12,769 nucleotides of DNA from contig JBAWAP010000300.1 of assembly GCA_049589355.1 (NCBI GenBank), positions 1 through 12,769 of the forward strand, given 5' to 3'. Of the stretch, positions 1 to 7,280 are shown piece after piece. The notes under the pieces are model-generated. The model saw only the letters and a list, made by a program, of their open reading frames with translations. It was not told the DNA's origin and searched no databases. Every line of letters starts with the position of its first letter. Within the stretch, counting starts at the first letter, position 1. This DNA comes from JBAWAP01 sp049589355. Lineage in GTDB: Bacteria > Chloroflexota > Anaerolineae > VGOG01. The translations under genes were made by a program, and so were the position numbers.

Positions 1-11
1 TGCACCAATGA

Positions 12-165
12 GCGCACGGTCTTAACTGTCTGGGCGCCTGCCCATATTGTACACGCTTTCTGCGCCGCGCGCTAGTTTCTGTCCTCAGGAATGGCGGGGC
101 ACGCCATGGCCGACTCGCAATGACAAAAGCAACTCATTTTAGCGCAACAACACTTCACAGGGAGA
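12..165. other. Short non-coding end of window with weak hairpins
   Basis: No credible gene is seen downstream of the last gene of the array. The stretch contains a small perfect inverted repeat at 91-107 (ATGGCG, 5-nt loop, CGCCAT). Neither strand carries a run of T after it that would make a convincing intrinsic terminator. The minus-strand sequence GTCATTGCGAG near 111-121 resembles the start of a dispersed repeat seen in many bacterial genomes, but it is too short here to call. Confidence 0.4.
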
Positions 166-176
166 CTAGCCCTGTG
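156..176 (-). terminator. Possible weak terminator hairpin at the end of the array
   Basis: A perfect 7-bp inverted repeat, CACAGGG / CCCTGTG with a 7-nt loop, spans the TAG stop codon of the PPC gene. On the minus strand it is followed by a moderately T-rich stretch (AAGTGTTGTTG), not a clean U-tract. It could end the transcript or protect its 3' end. The position at the end of the last co-directional gene supports this, and the poor T-run argues against it. Confidence 0.3.
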
Positions 177-627
177 CCTTGTCGAACGTTAGGCGGCTGA
201 CTGTACCCTCGCCCATACCCTCGACGGCAACCGGCACAGGCCGGCGGCTCAGGGCCACTCCCTCCACCTCGGCGAAGAACACCTCGCAGAGGACATAGGC
301 CGTGCAGCCGGGCTCCAGGTGACCACCGAAGGCGCCGTCGGGCGTGGAGAGGGTCACGTGGATGTGGGGCTCCCCGTCCACCACCAGGCCGTTCATCGAG
401 AGAATTTCGATGCCCCCTTCGCCCCGGCCGAAGACGTTGTCCGCCGGGATGTGGTTATGCGTCACCCAGTGGAGGTGATAAGCAGCCAACGTTCCATACC
501 CACCCAGGACCACAGCTTGCCCGACACCGGCCTCTTTGAGAAACTTGCGGGCCGATTCGAGCACATCTTCACCTGGGTCCACGCGGAGGATGTGGATCTT
601 GCTGAGGTTCATAGATGCATATTCCAT
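166..627 (-). CDS. PPC/DUF296 domain protein
   Basis: This 153-aa protein consists of a single PPC (DUF296) domain. The family hallmark is clear: EILSMNG at 74-80, then HIHVTLS at 88-94 and GGHLEPGC at 101-108, with His88, His90 and His103 in the positions known in this family as putative metal ligands. Plant PPC proteins carry AT-hooks and bind DNA. Stand-alone bacterial versions such as this one lack AT-hooks, and their role is mostly unknown. The start codon overlaps the stop of the upstream GH28 gene in a TAATG arrangement. A GGAGGT sequence lies 10 nt upstream (638-643), inside the GH28 gene, so translation is probably coupled. A later Met at codon 6 is possible but lacks such a site. 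It is the last gene of the catabolic run. A regulatory or sugar-acid-related role is only an inference from that position. Confidence 0.88.
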   Translation of the reverse strand: MEYASMNLSKIHILRVDPGEDVLESARKFLKEAGVGQAVVLGGYGTLAAYHLHWVTHNHIPADNVFGRGEGGIEILSMNGLVVDGEPHIHVTLSTPDGAFGGHLEPGCTAYVLCEVFFAEVEGVALSRRPVPVAVEGMGEGTVSRLTFDKAQG

Positions 628-1976
628 TATGAATCAGACCTCCGTTCAAGGATCATGTTGGTCACGTTCAGCCCCCTGACATCGGAGCAGCCGAACAGGG
701 GTTCCTCCTGCACGACAGCGGAGACATTACTCAGGGTAAGGTCATCCACATCTTGACAGCGGATGCCCTCGACGGCGTTCAGACGTAGATTCTCCAGAGT
801 GACTTGGCTGATTCGCTGCTCAGGCAGCCCGCGGATGTTAACCGCGACACCAGCGCTTTCACAGGTCACGTTCTTGATGTGTATGTTCCGGAAGACGGGT
901 GGGGCGTCCGACTTTGAGGCCGCGGTGGAGGAACCGTAGAACATGCTCAGGACAATAGCCTCGTGGCGGAGGTTTGCCATGCGGATGTTCTCAAAGTAGA
1001 CGCTTTCGACAAATCCACCCCGTCCGCGCATGGACTTGAGCCGGATGCCCTGGTCGCCTCCCATGAAGTGGCAATCGTGGACGTGCACGTTGCGAACGCC
1101 CCCCGACATGCCGCTGCCGATGGCCACAGCTCCATGGCCTTCGCTCATCTGGCAGTTTCGTATCACGATGTTCTCGCAGGGCCGTCCCACCCGCCATCCA
1201 TCCTCATTCATGCCTGAGTTGATGGCAATGCAGTCGTCGCCTGTGGAGAACGAGCAGCCTTCGACGACGACGTTGCGACAGGAATCGAGGTTGAGACCGT
1301 CGGTGTTTGGCCCCGTACTTTTCACCGTGACGCGCCGCACCAGGACATTCTCACAGTAGACCGGATGGATCGTCCACATCGGGCCGTTGAGAAAGGTCAC
1401 CCCCTCGATCAGCACATCGCAGCAGAGGATCGGCTGCAGGAACTGTGGCCTGAGAGCTGCCTCTTCCGTCCCGTAGACGCGCTCCTCAACGGGAACCCGG
1501 TCGAATTCGGCGTCGTATAGCGTCTTGGCGGCTGCTCGTTGCAGTTGCTTCCAGTGCCACCAGGCTTCACCCTGGCCGTCGAACGTCCCCTCACCCGTGA
1601 CGGCGATGTTCTCACAATCCCGGGCGTAGATGAGGGGGGAGTAGTTGTAACACTCGATCCCCTCCCAACGGGTGAACACCACGGGCAGATAGTCGGCGAA
1701 GCGGTGGCTGAAGCGCACCAGCGCCTCTCTTTCCAGGCGAAGGTTGACGTTACTACGCAGATGGATCGGCCCTGTCAGCCAGGTGCCCGCAGGGATCAGG
1801 ACAACGCCCCCCCCTTCCTGGTGACAGGCCTCGATGGCCCTGCGGAAGGCTTGCGCGTTTGAGGTTGTCCCATCGCCCACCGCCCCAAAGTTCCGAACGT
1901 CAAAGACGCGATCCGGGAAAGAGGGCGCCTCTATGGCCGGCATATCAAAAGGCAGCGATGGTCCTCTTTTGACCAT
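627..1976 (-). CDS. GH28 polygalacturonase-like glycoside hydrolase
   Basis: The 449-aa protein belongs to glycoside hydrolase family 28, right-handed beta-helix enzymes that hydrolyse alpha-1,4 galacturonosyl or related rhamnogalacturonan linkages by inversion. The N-terminal family signature NFGAVGDG is at 29-36, followed by the GGGVVLIPAGTWLTGPI region (55-71). The catalytic core is intact: NTDG at 224-227 (Asp226), GDDC at 246-249 (Asp247, Asp248), GHG at 280-282 (His281) and RLK at 312-314. Repeated beta-helix coils with small-residue patterns follow. No signal peptide is visible, since residues 1-25 are polar and proline-rich, so a cytoplasmic exo-acting enzyme that trims imported oligosaccharides is likely. 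It starts 6 nt after the GH105 stop, with an AGGGTGAG ribosome site overlapping that stop. Family is certain. Whether the substrate is homogalacturonan, rhamnogalacturonan or xylogalacturonan cannot be read from the sequence. Confidence 0.95.
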   Translation of the reverse strand: MVKRGPSLPFDMPAIEAPSFPDRVFDVRNFGAVGDGTTSNAQAFRRAIEACHQEGGGVVLIPAGTWLTGPIHLRSNVNLRLEREALVRFSHRFADYLPVVFTRWEGIECYNYSPLIYARDCENIAVTGEGTFDGQGEAWWHWKQLQRAAAKTLYDAEFDRVPVEERVYGTEEAALRPQFLQPILCCDVLIEGVTFLNGPMWTIHPVYCENVLVRRVTVKSTGPNTDGLNLDSCRNVVVEGCSFSTGDDCIAINSGMNEDGWRVGRPCENIVIRNCQMSEGHGAVAIGSGMSGGVRNVHVHDCHFMGGDQGIRLKSMRGRGGFVESVYFENIRMANLRHEAIVLSMFYGSSTAASKSDAPPVFRNIHIKNVTCESAGVAVNIRGLPEQRISQVTLENLRLNAVEGIRCQDVDDLTLSNVSAVVQEEPLFGCSDVRGLNVTNMILERRSDS

Positions 1977-1982
1977 AAGTGC

Positions 1983-3125
1983 TCACCCTGATGATTCCAG
2001 GCTTTCCATCTCAGTACTTGCCATGACAAAGGCACCGACGCCCTTGTATTCGTTGGTGACGACCTTCTCACTCACATAGTACGCAAACGAACCATCTCGA
2101 TAGGGCGCCCCGCCCAGCCCGCCGACGCTACAGATCCCGTTGAGATTTACCAGTCCCTGCTCGTCCACCTCGACGAACTGCTTCAGGATGTCTTCATACC
2201 CCCTCCTGGCTACGGCGAGAACCTCTTCGCCAAGGTATCCCTTTCTGACGCCCTTGGCGATGGCATAGACAAACATGCACGACGCCGAAGACTCCAGGTA
2301 GTTGCCCGCTCTATCCCCCTGGTCGAGCACCTGGTACCATACGCCGCTGGCCGGGTCCTGGACGCGGGCAATCGCCGCTACCGTGGTTTCGAAAATCGCC
2401 AGGAGCTCGTCTCTCTGGGGATGATTCCTCGGGAAATGGTCCAGCACATCGGGGATGGCCATGGCGTACCATCCGATGGCTCGGGCCCAAAAGCTGGGGG
2501 AGCACCCGCTCTCGGGGTCCGCCCACTTCTGGCTCTTGCTCTCGTCCCAGCCGTGAAAGAGCAGGCCAGTCCTGGGATCTCGGGTGTGTTTTTCGATGAG
2601 GATGATCTGATGGGCCACGTCGTCGAAGCCCTGGGGTTCGTCGAATCGCCTGGCGAATTCGGCATAGAAGGGAGAGGCCATGTAGATGCCGTCCAGCCAC
2701 ATCTGATGGGGATAGATCTGCTTGTGCCAGAAACCACCCTCACTCGTGCGAGGGTGCGTTCGCAGTTGCCTTCTCAGCAGGTAGGCCGCTTTTTTGTACC
2801 GCTCGTCGCCAGTTGTGTCGTACAACAGGAACAGCAGTTTCCCTTCGTTGATCTGGTCGAGGTTGTATTCCTCCAGGCGGTAGGTGCTGATCTCGCCATC
2901 CGGGCCGACAAACTCGTCCATGTTTCTCTTGATGTAGTCGTAGTACTTCTGTTGGCCAGTTTTCAGCCACACCTGCTTGAGGGCCAAGAGAGCCACGCCT
3001 GGCTCGTAATGCCATCTTTTCGACAACAGCGGGTGCCGTTTCATAACCGAGTCGGCCATGCGAACTGACCACGCCTGACCAGCGGCGCGGGATTGTGCTT
3101 CCTCTATTGGCAGGTTTGCGTTCAT
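1983..3125 (-). CDS. GH105 unsaturated rhamnogalacturonyl (uronyl) hydrolase
   Basis: This 380-aa protein is a glycoside hydrolase family 105 enzyme of the YteR/RhiN type. It removes the 4,5-unsaturated uronic acid left at the non-reducing end by polysaccharide lyases, by hydrating the double bond. Family landmarks are present: NLDQIN (Asp90), FWHKQ (His134), MWLDGIYM (Trp143, Asp145), HGWDES (His191) and WARAIGWY (Arg215, Trp219). The spacing matches the known active-site residues of Bacillus subtilis YteR (Asp88, Trp141, Asp143, His189, Arg213, Trp217, from memory) with a constant offset of two, so the active site looks complete. The length is normal for the family. No signal peptide is seen. 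The ATG is preceded by AGGAG about 8 nt upstream. The gene follows the 860-aa gene after 32 nt and precedes GH28 by 6 nt. Its presence implies that a lyase generates its substrate somewhere. Confidence 0.95.
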   Translation of the reverse strand: MNANLPIEEAQSRAAGQAWSVRMADSVMKRHPLLSKRWHYEPGVALLALKQVWLKTGQQKYYDYIKRNMDEFVGPDGEISTYRLEEYNLDQINEGKLLFLLYDTTGDERYKKAAYLLRRQLRTHPRTSEGGFWHKQIYPHQMWLDGIYMASPFYAEFARRFDEPQGFDDVAHQIILIEKHTRDPRTGLLFHGWDESKSQKWADPESGCSPSFWARAIGWYAMAIPDVLDHFPRNHPQRDELLAIFETTVAAIARVQDPASGVWYQVLDQGDRAGNYLESSASCMFVYAIAKGVRKGYLGEEVLAVARRGYEDILKQFVEVDEQGLVNLNGICSVGGLGGAPYRDGSFAYYVSEKVVTNEYKGVGAFVMASTEMESLESSG

Positions 3126-3157
3126 TGCACGGACTCCTGGCAGCAGGGCTCTATGCT

Positions 3158-5740
3158 CTACACCTCAAAACTCAGCCGCATCAACTGGTCGCCGTAGCGA
3201 ATCTCCATCTGCTCGGCAAGCAACTCGGCGATGCAGTAGGGGTTTTCGTAGTGCTTGAAGCCGGTGATGGGTTCCTCCTCCCCGTTGCGCAGCAGCGGCC
3301 CCTCCCAGCCGAAGGCCAGCGTCTCACCGCACAGCGTGGCGCAGCGCACCGCCAGCCCCTCGAAGGCCACGTCCAGCGCCAGCACCTTGTTTTGGAACTC
3401 GGTGAACCCGCCGTCGAGAGCAGCCCGCCCCATCTGGCACAGCCAGACGTTGTGCTGACCATAAGAGCGCAACTCGCGGTAGGCGCTATCTCCAATCCTG
3501 ATGAATTGCAGCCCCTGGGCAGCAGTGAGGGCCAGGTAGCCCTCTCCCTTGCGGGCAAAAGCCCACGTGTGGCCGTTCGCGTCTTGGCGCAGCACGTGCT
3601 CGTCGAAGGCAGCGGCCGGGAAGTAGGCGTGGGTGAATCCCATCCAATCGTCATCGGGCAGCTTGTGGATGGCAATCAGCACGTCCTTCCACTGGGCGAC
3701 CCGCGGCAGGACGACGTTCCCATGCCAGAAGTTGGGCCGGTGGGAGCCCTCCTCGCCCACGCAAGGTGGATGGGTGACGAAGGCCACCGCGTCGGGCCCC
3801 ATGGTCGCCTGCCAGATGTGCTGCTGGACTCCCCGCTCGCCGGGGTGGTAGTCTTGGGCCGAGCAGAGCATGTAATCCGGCGTCTTGTAGGTGACTTTGT
3901 TCACTTCCCAGGAGCCGGTGGCACGGTCGCACGCCTCCCCCAGCTCGCCCGCGTGACGCTCCCGGTTCCACATCTCATCGGGCAGGTCAATGGCGATGGC
4001 CTCGATAATCGGCGGAAGCTGATACTGCTCCTGGCAGGCCAGGCTGACCGTCCCCATCAAGCGCGGGTTAAAGGCGCCCATGCCCCACATCAAGCGGCTG
4101 ATGCCGGCCGTGGCTTCCAGACGCCCCCCTTTGATCAGAGGACTGTAGGTGCGACCGTGGGTGGAGCCAAAGACACCCTTGTATGAGTTGAGGGCTATGG
4201 TGAAGAACATCTTGTCCATGACGACCGAGGCCAGTTCATACACCTGGGGGTTCTCGGCCAGGTCGGCCAGGTGCGAAAGGGCCAGCAGGTCTTCCTCGAA
4301 ATAGCAGTTGGAGTCCCACTCCTGGAAGCCGGTGGTCCCCCGCTTGTGCAGCCAGGAGATGGCCAGTCGCTCGCCTTTCTCCCGGTGCCACTGGCCGGTC
4401 TGCCCGGCATTGGTGAAGGTCCGGTCGGGGTAGAGCTGTCCGGCCAGGATCTCGCAGGCGTGGAACAGAATCTGGTGGTTCTCCGACCAGTACCACATGA
4501 CGTCCTCTCTCGGCTCGTCCGCCCAATACTTGAAGTTGAGGACGCACTCCTCCAGCGGCCCCCTGAGTTCCTCGGGGAATGCTGGATCGTCCCAGTAGCG
4601 GTGCATTGCACCCAGCAGTCCGACCAGGTAGAAATCGCTGCAATCCCTGCGTTGGTTGATCCCCTCGATAGCCTCCATGAAGACATCCTTCTTGACGTCG
4701 TGCCAGCGGCCGACCGCCATCTTGGCGATCTCGGAATAGAGGCCGGTCTCTCGCCGGAAGACGTCGTACAGCGCCTCTATGCGGCGATCCGTGTAGGTGC
4801 CATAGTTCTCCTGAGAATAGCGGTTCCTGACCGTCCACAGGCCGATGCGGCGCGTGATGCGCATGTTGCCTTCGTAGTACTCTTCGGGCCGTGGCATCAG
4901 GAGAGCGTGGTAGTAATCTTCCCGAAGCTGGTAGGGATTGCCGACGTTGAAGTGGTTGCCGGCGGCTCCCTCCCTCTGCGACTCCGAATAGATCCGGCCC
5001 TCCGGCGTCTGGACGCGGATCGTCAAACTGGCCGATGCGGCCATGTCCTCCGGCCAGCGCACGACGATTTTGTCATCATACACATAGACGTCTCGCTCCA
5101 GGTACGCGGCTTCGAATACGCTTTCCAGGGTTTGGCGGCGGGCGACGGCCTCGATCGGGATGGGTATGAGCACGTCAACTCCCTCGGCGTTGTCGGAAAG
5201 GCCGACGACCTGCAGCGCCATGGCGTAGGGACACTCGCGCGCGGCCACTTCCTCAAAGCGCACCAGGATCTCGTTGTGTCCTTCTTGAAGAGTAGCCTGG
5301 AAGGAGACGCTGTGGGGAATCTGGTGGTGAAAATGCTCCTGGCGATGGACGTGCTGGCCGTTCAGCCAGACGTCGGCGGGGCCATTGGTCGTCAGGACGA
5401 GCGTCACCTCCTGGGAAGCAGGGCTCGCCACGCGGGTGTACGCCCAGGCCCGCAGGTAGTGGCAGGTATGGTAGAACGCCGAGAGGTCCACGAAATGATC
5501 GTCCCGGCAGCGGTAATAGGTCCACCGCAGTTCCGTATCGCCCACCGTGAACTTGCCCCAGTCCACGGGGGGCTCACTGATGCCTGAATCCTCCTCGTAA
5601 TAGTGGCGGGCAATTTGAGGTTTGAAGTCCTCCCCCTCGAAGCAGTCCAGGTCAGGGACTGGGATGGCCTGAGGGCCAGCAACTAGCCAGTTGTGAATGT
5701 AGCCGTTTTGAAGTTTGTAGGCGGCGTAGTAGACAGACAT
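3158..5740 (-). CDS. Unassigned 860-aa putative carbohydrate-active protein (possible lyase-like fold)
   Basis: I cannot assign this large protein to a named family. Residues about 10-180 look like a beta-sandwich of the kind found at the N-terminus of many sugar-active enzymes (NWLVAGP at 17-23, then VWLNGQHV at 124-131 and GHNEILVRFEE at 154-164). Residues about 320-590 are mostly helical, with tryptophan- and acid-rich conserved-looking motifs: MWYWSENHQ (415-423), GFQEWDSNCYFEEDLL (471-486) and FGSTHGRTYS (524-533). Residues about 610-860 read as beta-rich (KVTYKTPDYMLCSAQDYHPG, QQHIWQATMG, VAFVTHP). A helical barrel followed by a beta-sandwich is the layout of several polysaccharide lyase families (PL8/12/21 type), which use Asn, His, Tyr and Arg residues. 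Candidates here are Asn421, His422, His528, Arg530 and Tyr532; this is inference only. No signal peptide is seen. The start has a strong GGAGGGG site 6 nt upstream. It sits between GH4 and GH105 with 37- and 32-nt gaps. Confidence 0.8.
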   Translation of the reverse strand: MSVYYAAYKLQNGYIHNWLVAGPQAIPVPDLDCFEGEDFKPQIARHYYEEDSGISEPPVDWGKFTVGDTELRWTYYRCRDDHFVDLSAFYHTCHYLRAWAYTRVASPASQEVTLVLTTNGPADVWLNGQHVHRQEHFHHQIPHSVSFQATLQEGHNEILVRFEEVAARECPYAMALQVVGLSDNAEGVDVLIPIPIEAVARRQTLESVFEAAYLERDVYVYDDKIVVRWPEDMAASASLTIRVQTPEGRIYSESQREGAAGNHFNVGNPYQLREDYYHALLMPRPEEYYEGNMRITRRIGLWTVRNRYSQENYGTYTDRRIEALYDVFRRETGLYSEIAKMAVGRWHDVKKDVFMEAIEGINQRRDCSDFYLVGLLGAMHRYWDDPAFPEELRGPLEECVLNFKYWADEPREDVMWYWSENHQILFHACEILAGQLYPDRTFTNAGQTGQWHREKGERLAISWLHKRGTTGFQEWDSNCYFEEDLLALSHLADLAENPQVYELASVVMDKMFFTIALNSYKGVFGSTHGRTYSPLIKGGRLEATAGISRLMWGMGAFNPRLMGTVSLACQEQYQLPPIIEAIAIDLPDEMWNRERHAGELGEACDRATGSWEVNKVTYKTPDYMLCSAQDYHPGERGVQQHIWQATMGPDAVAFVTHPPCVGEEGSHRPNFWHGNVVLPRVAQWKDVLIAIHKLPDDDWMGFTHAYFPAAAFDEHVLRQDANGHTWAFARKGEGYLALTAAQGLQFIRIGDSAYRELRSYGQHNVWLCQMGRAALDGGFTEFQNKVLALDVAFEGLAVRCATLCGETLAFGWEGPLLRNGEEEPITGFKHYENPYCIAELLAEQMEIRYGDQLMRLSFEV

Positions 5741-5777
5741 ACAATGCCCCTCCTCGAATGCTTGTTCCTGGGAAGTG

Positions 5778-7148
5778 TCACCAATTTGGAGGGAACTTGA
5801 AGTAAATGTTCATCTCCCCGTTCCCCTCCATCGCGAGCAAATCCTCCAACACAGCAGCGGCTTGGTCGTAGGAGCGGGTCTGGTGGCTGTCCAGCGCACT
5901 CCACAAGAGCATCGAGCAGTCGCCGGTCCTGAACGCTTCCAGTTGGCGCTCCATGGCCAGCCACTCAGGGAGGATGTGTTCAAGCAGAATCTTGGGCGGA
6001 AGCGCGCCAACGTGCAGGGATTGGATGCCTTTCTGGTTAACGACCGCGGGCACCTCGACCACGACATCGTCAGGGATACCCTCCAGCGCGCCCCAGTTCG
6101 GCACATTGACCTGGAACTGCCCTTCGTGGTTGTTGACCAACGCGTCCATAATAGGCACGATCTGCTCGCCCGTCATCGTCTGCCCGCCCATATCCCGGAC
6201 GACGAAATCGGCCAGGCTGGCTTTGGGGTCCTCAAGCGCCTGCGAGAACCTGGCCATGCGTTCTTCAAGGTTCCTGACGAAGATGGGGCGTGCTAGTTCA
6301 GTATCGGGACCGCCCCACGGCTGACCGAACCAGTATTTCTTGGTCTCAATATCGGTGTGATACCACCAGCCGCCCCTGCGCACTGTGTCGCCGACGGGGA
6401 ACAGGCCATACAGCTTGTACTGGTGGCATGCCGCCCGCGACATCTGAACATCGTGCGTCCCTGTGGCGACGTGGGTGCGCCAGTATTCCTCGCCCTGGGT
6501 CTCAATCCACTCGTCAATCAGGGGATAGGCGTCCTGACCCTCGTAGATAAAGTGGGTCAACCAGATGTTGTGGTTGAGGCCGGGGGCTTGCCACGTCACG
6601 CGGTCGGGATCAATGCCAATGGTTTCGGCAATGCTGCGATAGCCGTAGTGACCGTGACACAAGCCACAGACCTTGATGTCCGTCTCGCGGGTCATCAGCG
6701 TGCAGCCGGCGAAGACCGGGTTGCCCGATTGAATGAGCCAGGCATCGGGGCAGACTCTCTCCATATCCCGCGCCACATCCAGCATCAACCGCAACTGATG
6801 CCAGGATCCCAGGTTGACACCACCGTAATAGTAGCCGTGCTTGGCGGTGAGTTCGCGCATGGCCCGCGCGTGATAGTGCCCTTGGACGTAAGCCGTGTTG
6901 ACCACGAAGTCGGCGTCTTGCAGAGCCGCTTCGCGGTCAGTGGTTGTGTCGAATGTGAGATCCACCCCCAGTTCATCCACCAAGCGCACAGCGAGTTTCA
7001 GGATGATCTCCATACGCTCCGGCTTGATGTCCATAAACGTAACGTGACTGCCGGCCAGACTCTCCGTCCGGCAGAGGTCGTTGACCAACCCCGCCGAGAA
7101 CTGCGCGCTTCCACCTCCGATAACACCGATTTTGACCGCATTTGACAT
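5778..7148 (-). CDS. GH4 NAD-dependent alpha-glycosidase, probably uronate-specific
   Basis: The 456-aa protein belongs to glycoside hydrolase family 4, which needs NAD+, a divalent metal and reducing conditions, and cleaves by an oxidation-elimination mechanism. In numbering from a Met nine codons further upstream, the Rossmann motif GVIGGGSAQF is at 17-26, SGNP at 150-153, the metal/active-site motif CHGH at 173-176 and GLNHNIWL at 199-206. The four residues at CH-x-x separate GH4 specificities. As I recall, CHSV marks alpha-glucosidases, CHSY alpha-galactosidases, CHEV alpha-galacturonidases and CHGx alpha-glucuronidases. CHGH therefore suggests a glucuronidase-like or other uronidase activity. 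I chose ATG 7148 because GAGGAT lies 7 nt upstream. The earlier ATG at 7175 has no ribosome site and would overlap the small ORF. It is cytoplasmic and fits an intracellular oligouronide pathway. Confidence 0.93.
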   Translation of the reverse strand: MSNAVKIGVIGGGSAQFSAGLVNDLCRTESLAGSHVTFMDIKPERMEIILKLAVRLVDELGVDLTFDTTTDREAALQDADFVVNTAYVQGHYHARAMRELTAKHGYYYGGVNLGSWHQLRLMLDVARDMERVCPDAWLIQSGNPVFAGCTLMTRETDIKVCGLCHGHYGYRSIAETIGIDPDRVTWQAPGLNHNIWLTHFIYEGQDAYPLIDEWIETQGEEYWRTHVATGTHDVQMSRAACHQYKLYGLFPVGDTVRRGGWWYHTDIETKKYWFGQPWGGPDTELARPIFVRNLEERMARFSQALEDPKASLADFVVRDMGGQTMTGEQIVPIMDALVNNHEGQFQVNVPNWGALEGIPDDVVVEVPAVVNQKGIQSLHVGALPPKILLEHILPEWLAMERQLEAFRTGDCSMLLWSALDSHQTRSYDQAAAVLEDLLAMEGNGEMNIYFKFPPNW

Positions 7149-7154
7149 TGGCGT

Positions 7155-7161
7155 ATCCTCA
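7155..7161 (-). promoter_or_regulatory. Ribosome binding site deciding the GH4 start
   Basis: On the minus strand TGAGGAT lies 7 nt before ATG 7148, and its TGA is the stop codon of the preceding 35-codon ORF. This site favours 7148 over the in-frame ATG at 7175, and it suggests that translation of the small ORF and GH4 is coupled. Confidence 0.7.
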
Positions 7162-7266
7162 AGAAGTTTTCCCATTCAACGGCTGGCTGCGCCGACGATT
7201 GTTCCAGTGGAAAAAGATGTCCAGGGCTCGGGTCATATCCATGAATTCTTGTTCGACGATGGCCAT
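7159..7266 (-). CDS. Small ORF, 35 aa, unknown function
   Basis: A 35-codon reading frame fills the gap between the radical SAM gene and GH4. It starts with ATG and has AAGGAGA about 5 nt upstream (7271-7277), in the 14-nt gap after the radical SAM stop. It ends at a TGA that lies within the GH4 ribosome site, 10 nt before that gene's ATG. The peptide begins MAIVEQEF, has an amphipathic middle, and carries an aromatic and basic stretch (FFHWNNRRR, residues 18-26) before a polar end. It has no cysteine, no signal peptide and no membrane segment. I recognise no family. It could be a real small protein, a substrate or partner of the neighbouring radical SAM enzyme, or a leader ORF that only couples translation. 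The fit of start, ribosome site and stop to its neighbours is the main evidence; chance cannot be excluded for so short a frame. Confidence 0.5.
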   Translation of the reverse strand: MAIVEQEFMDMTRALDIFFHWNNRRRSQPLNGKTS

Positions 7267-7280
7267 AGCGTCTCCTTCGC

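Noticed and set aside
91..107. Hairpin ATGGCG / CGCCAT as terminator of the array
   Set aside because: The stem is only 6 bp and lacks a T-run on either strand. The hairpin at 156-176 is a slightly better candidate.
3095..4186. 363-codon plus-strand frame opposite the 860-aa gene
   Set aside because: Antisense shadow without a start site or family motif.
4271..5587. 438-codon plus-strand frame opposite the 860-aa gene
   Set aside because: It is an antisense shadow in high-GC DNA: no ribosome site, low-complexity valine/leucine-rich translation, and the minus-strand frame is a full-length protein with coherent motifs.
7149..7175. Nine-codon N-terminal extension of GH4 from ATG 7175
   Set aside because: No ribosome site precedes it, it overlaps the small ORF, and the Rossmann domain begins normally after the Met at 7148.
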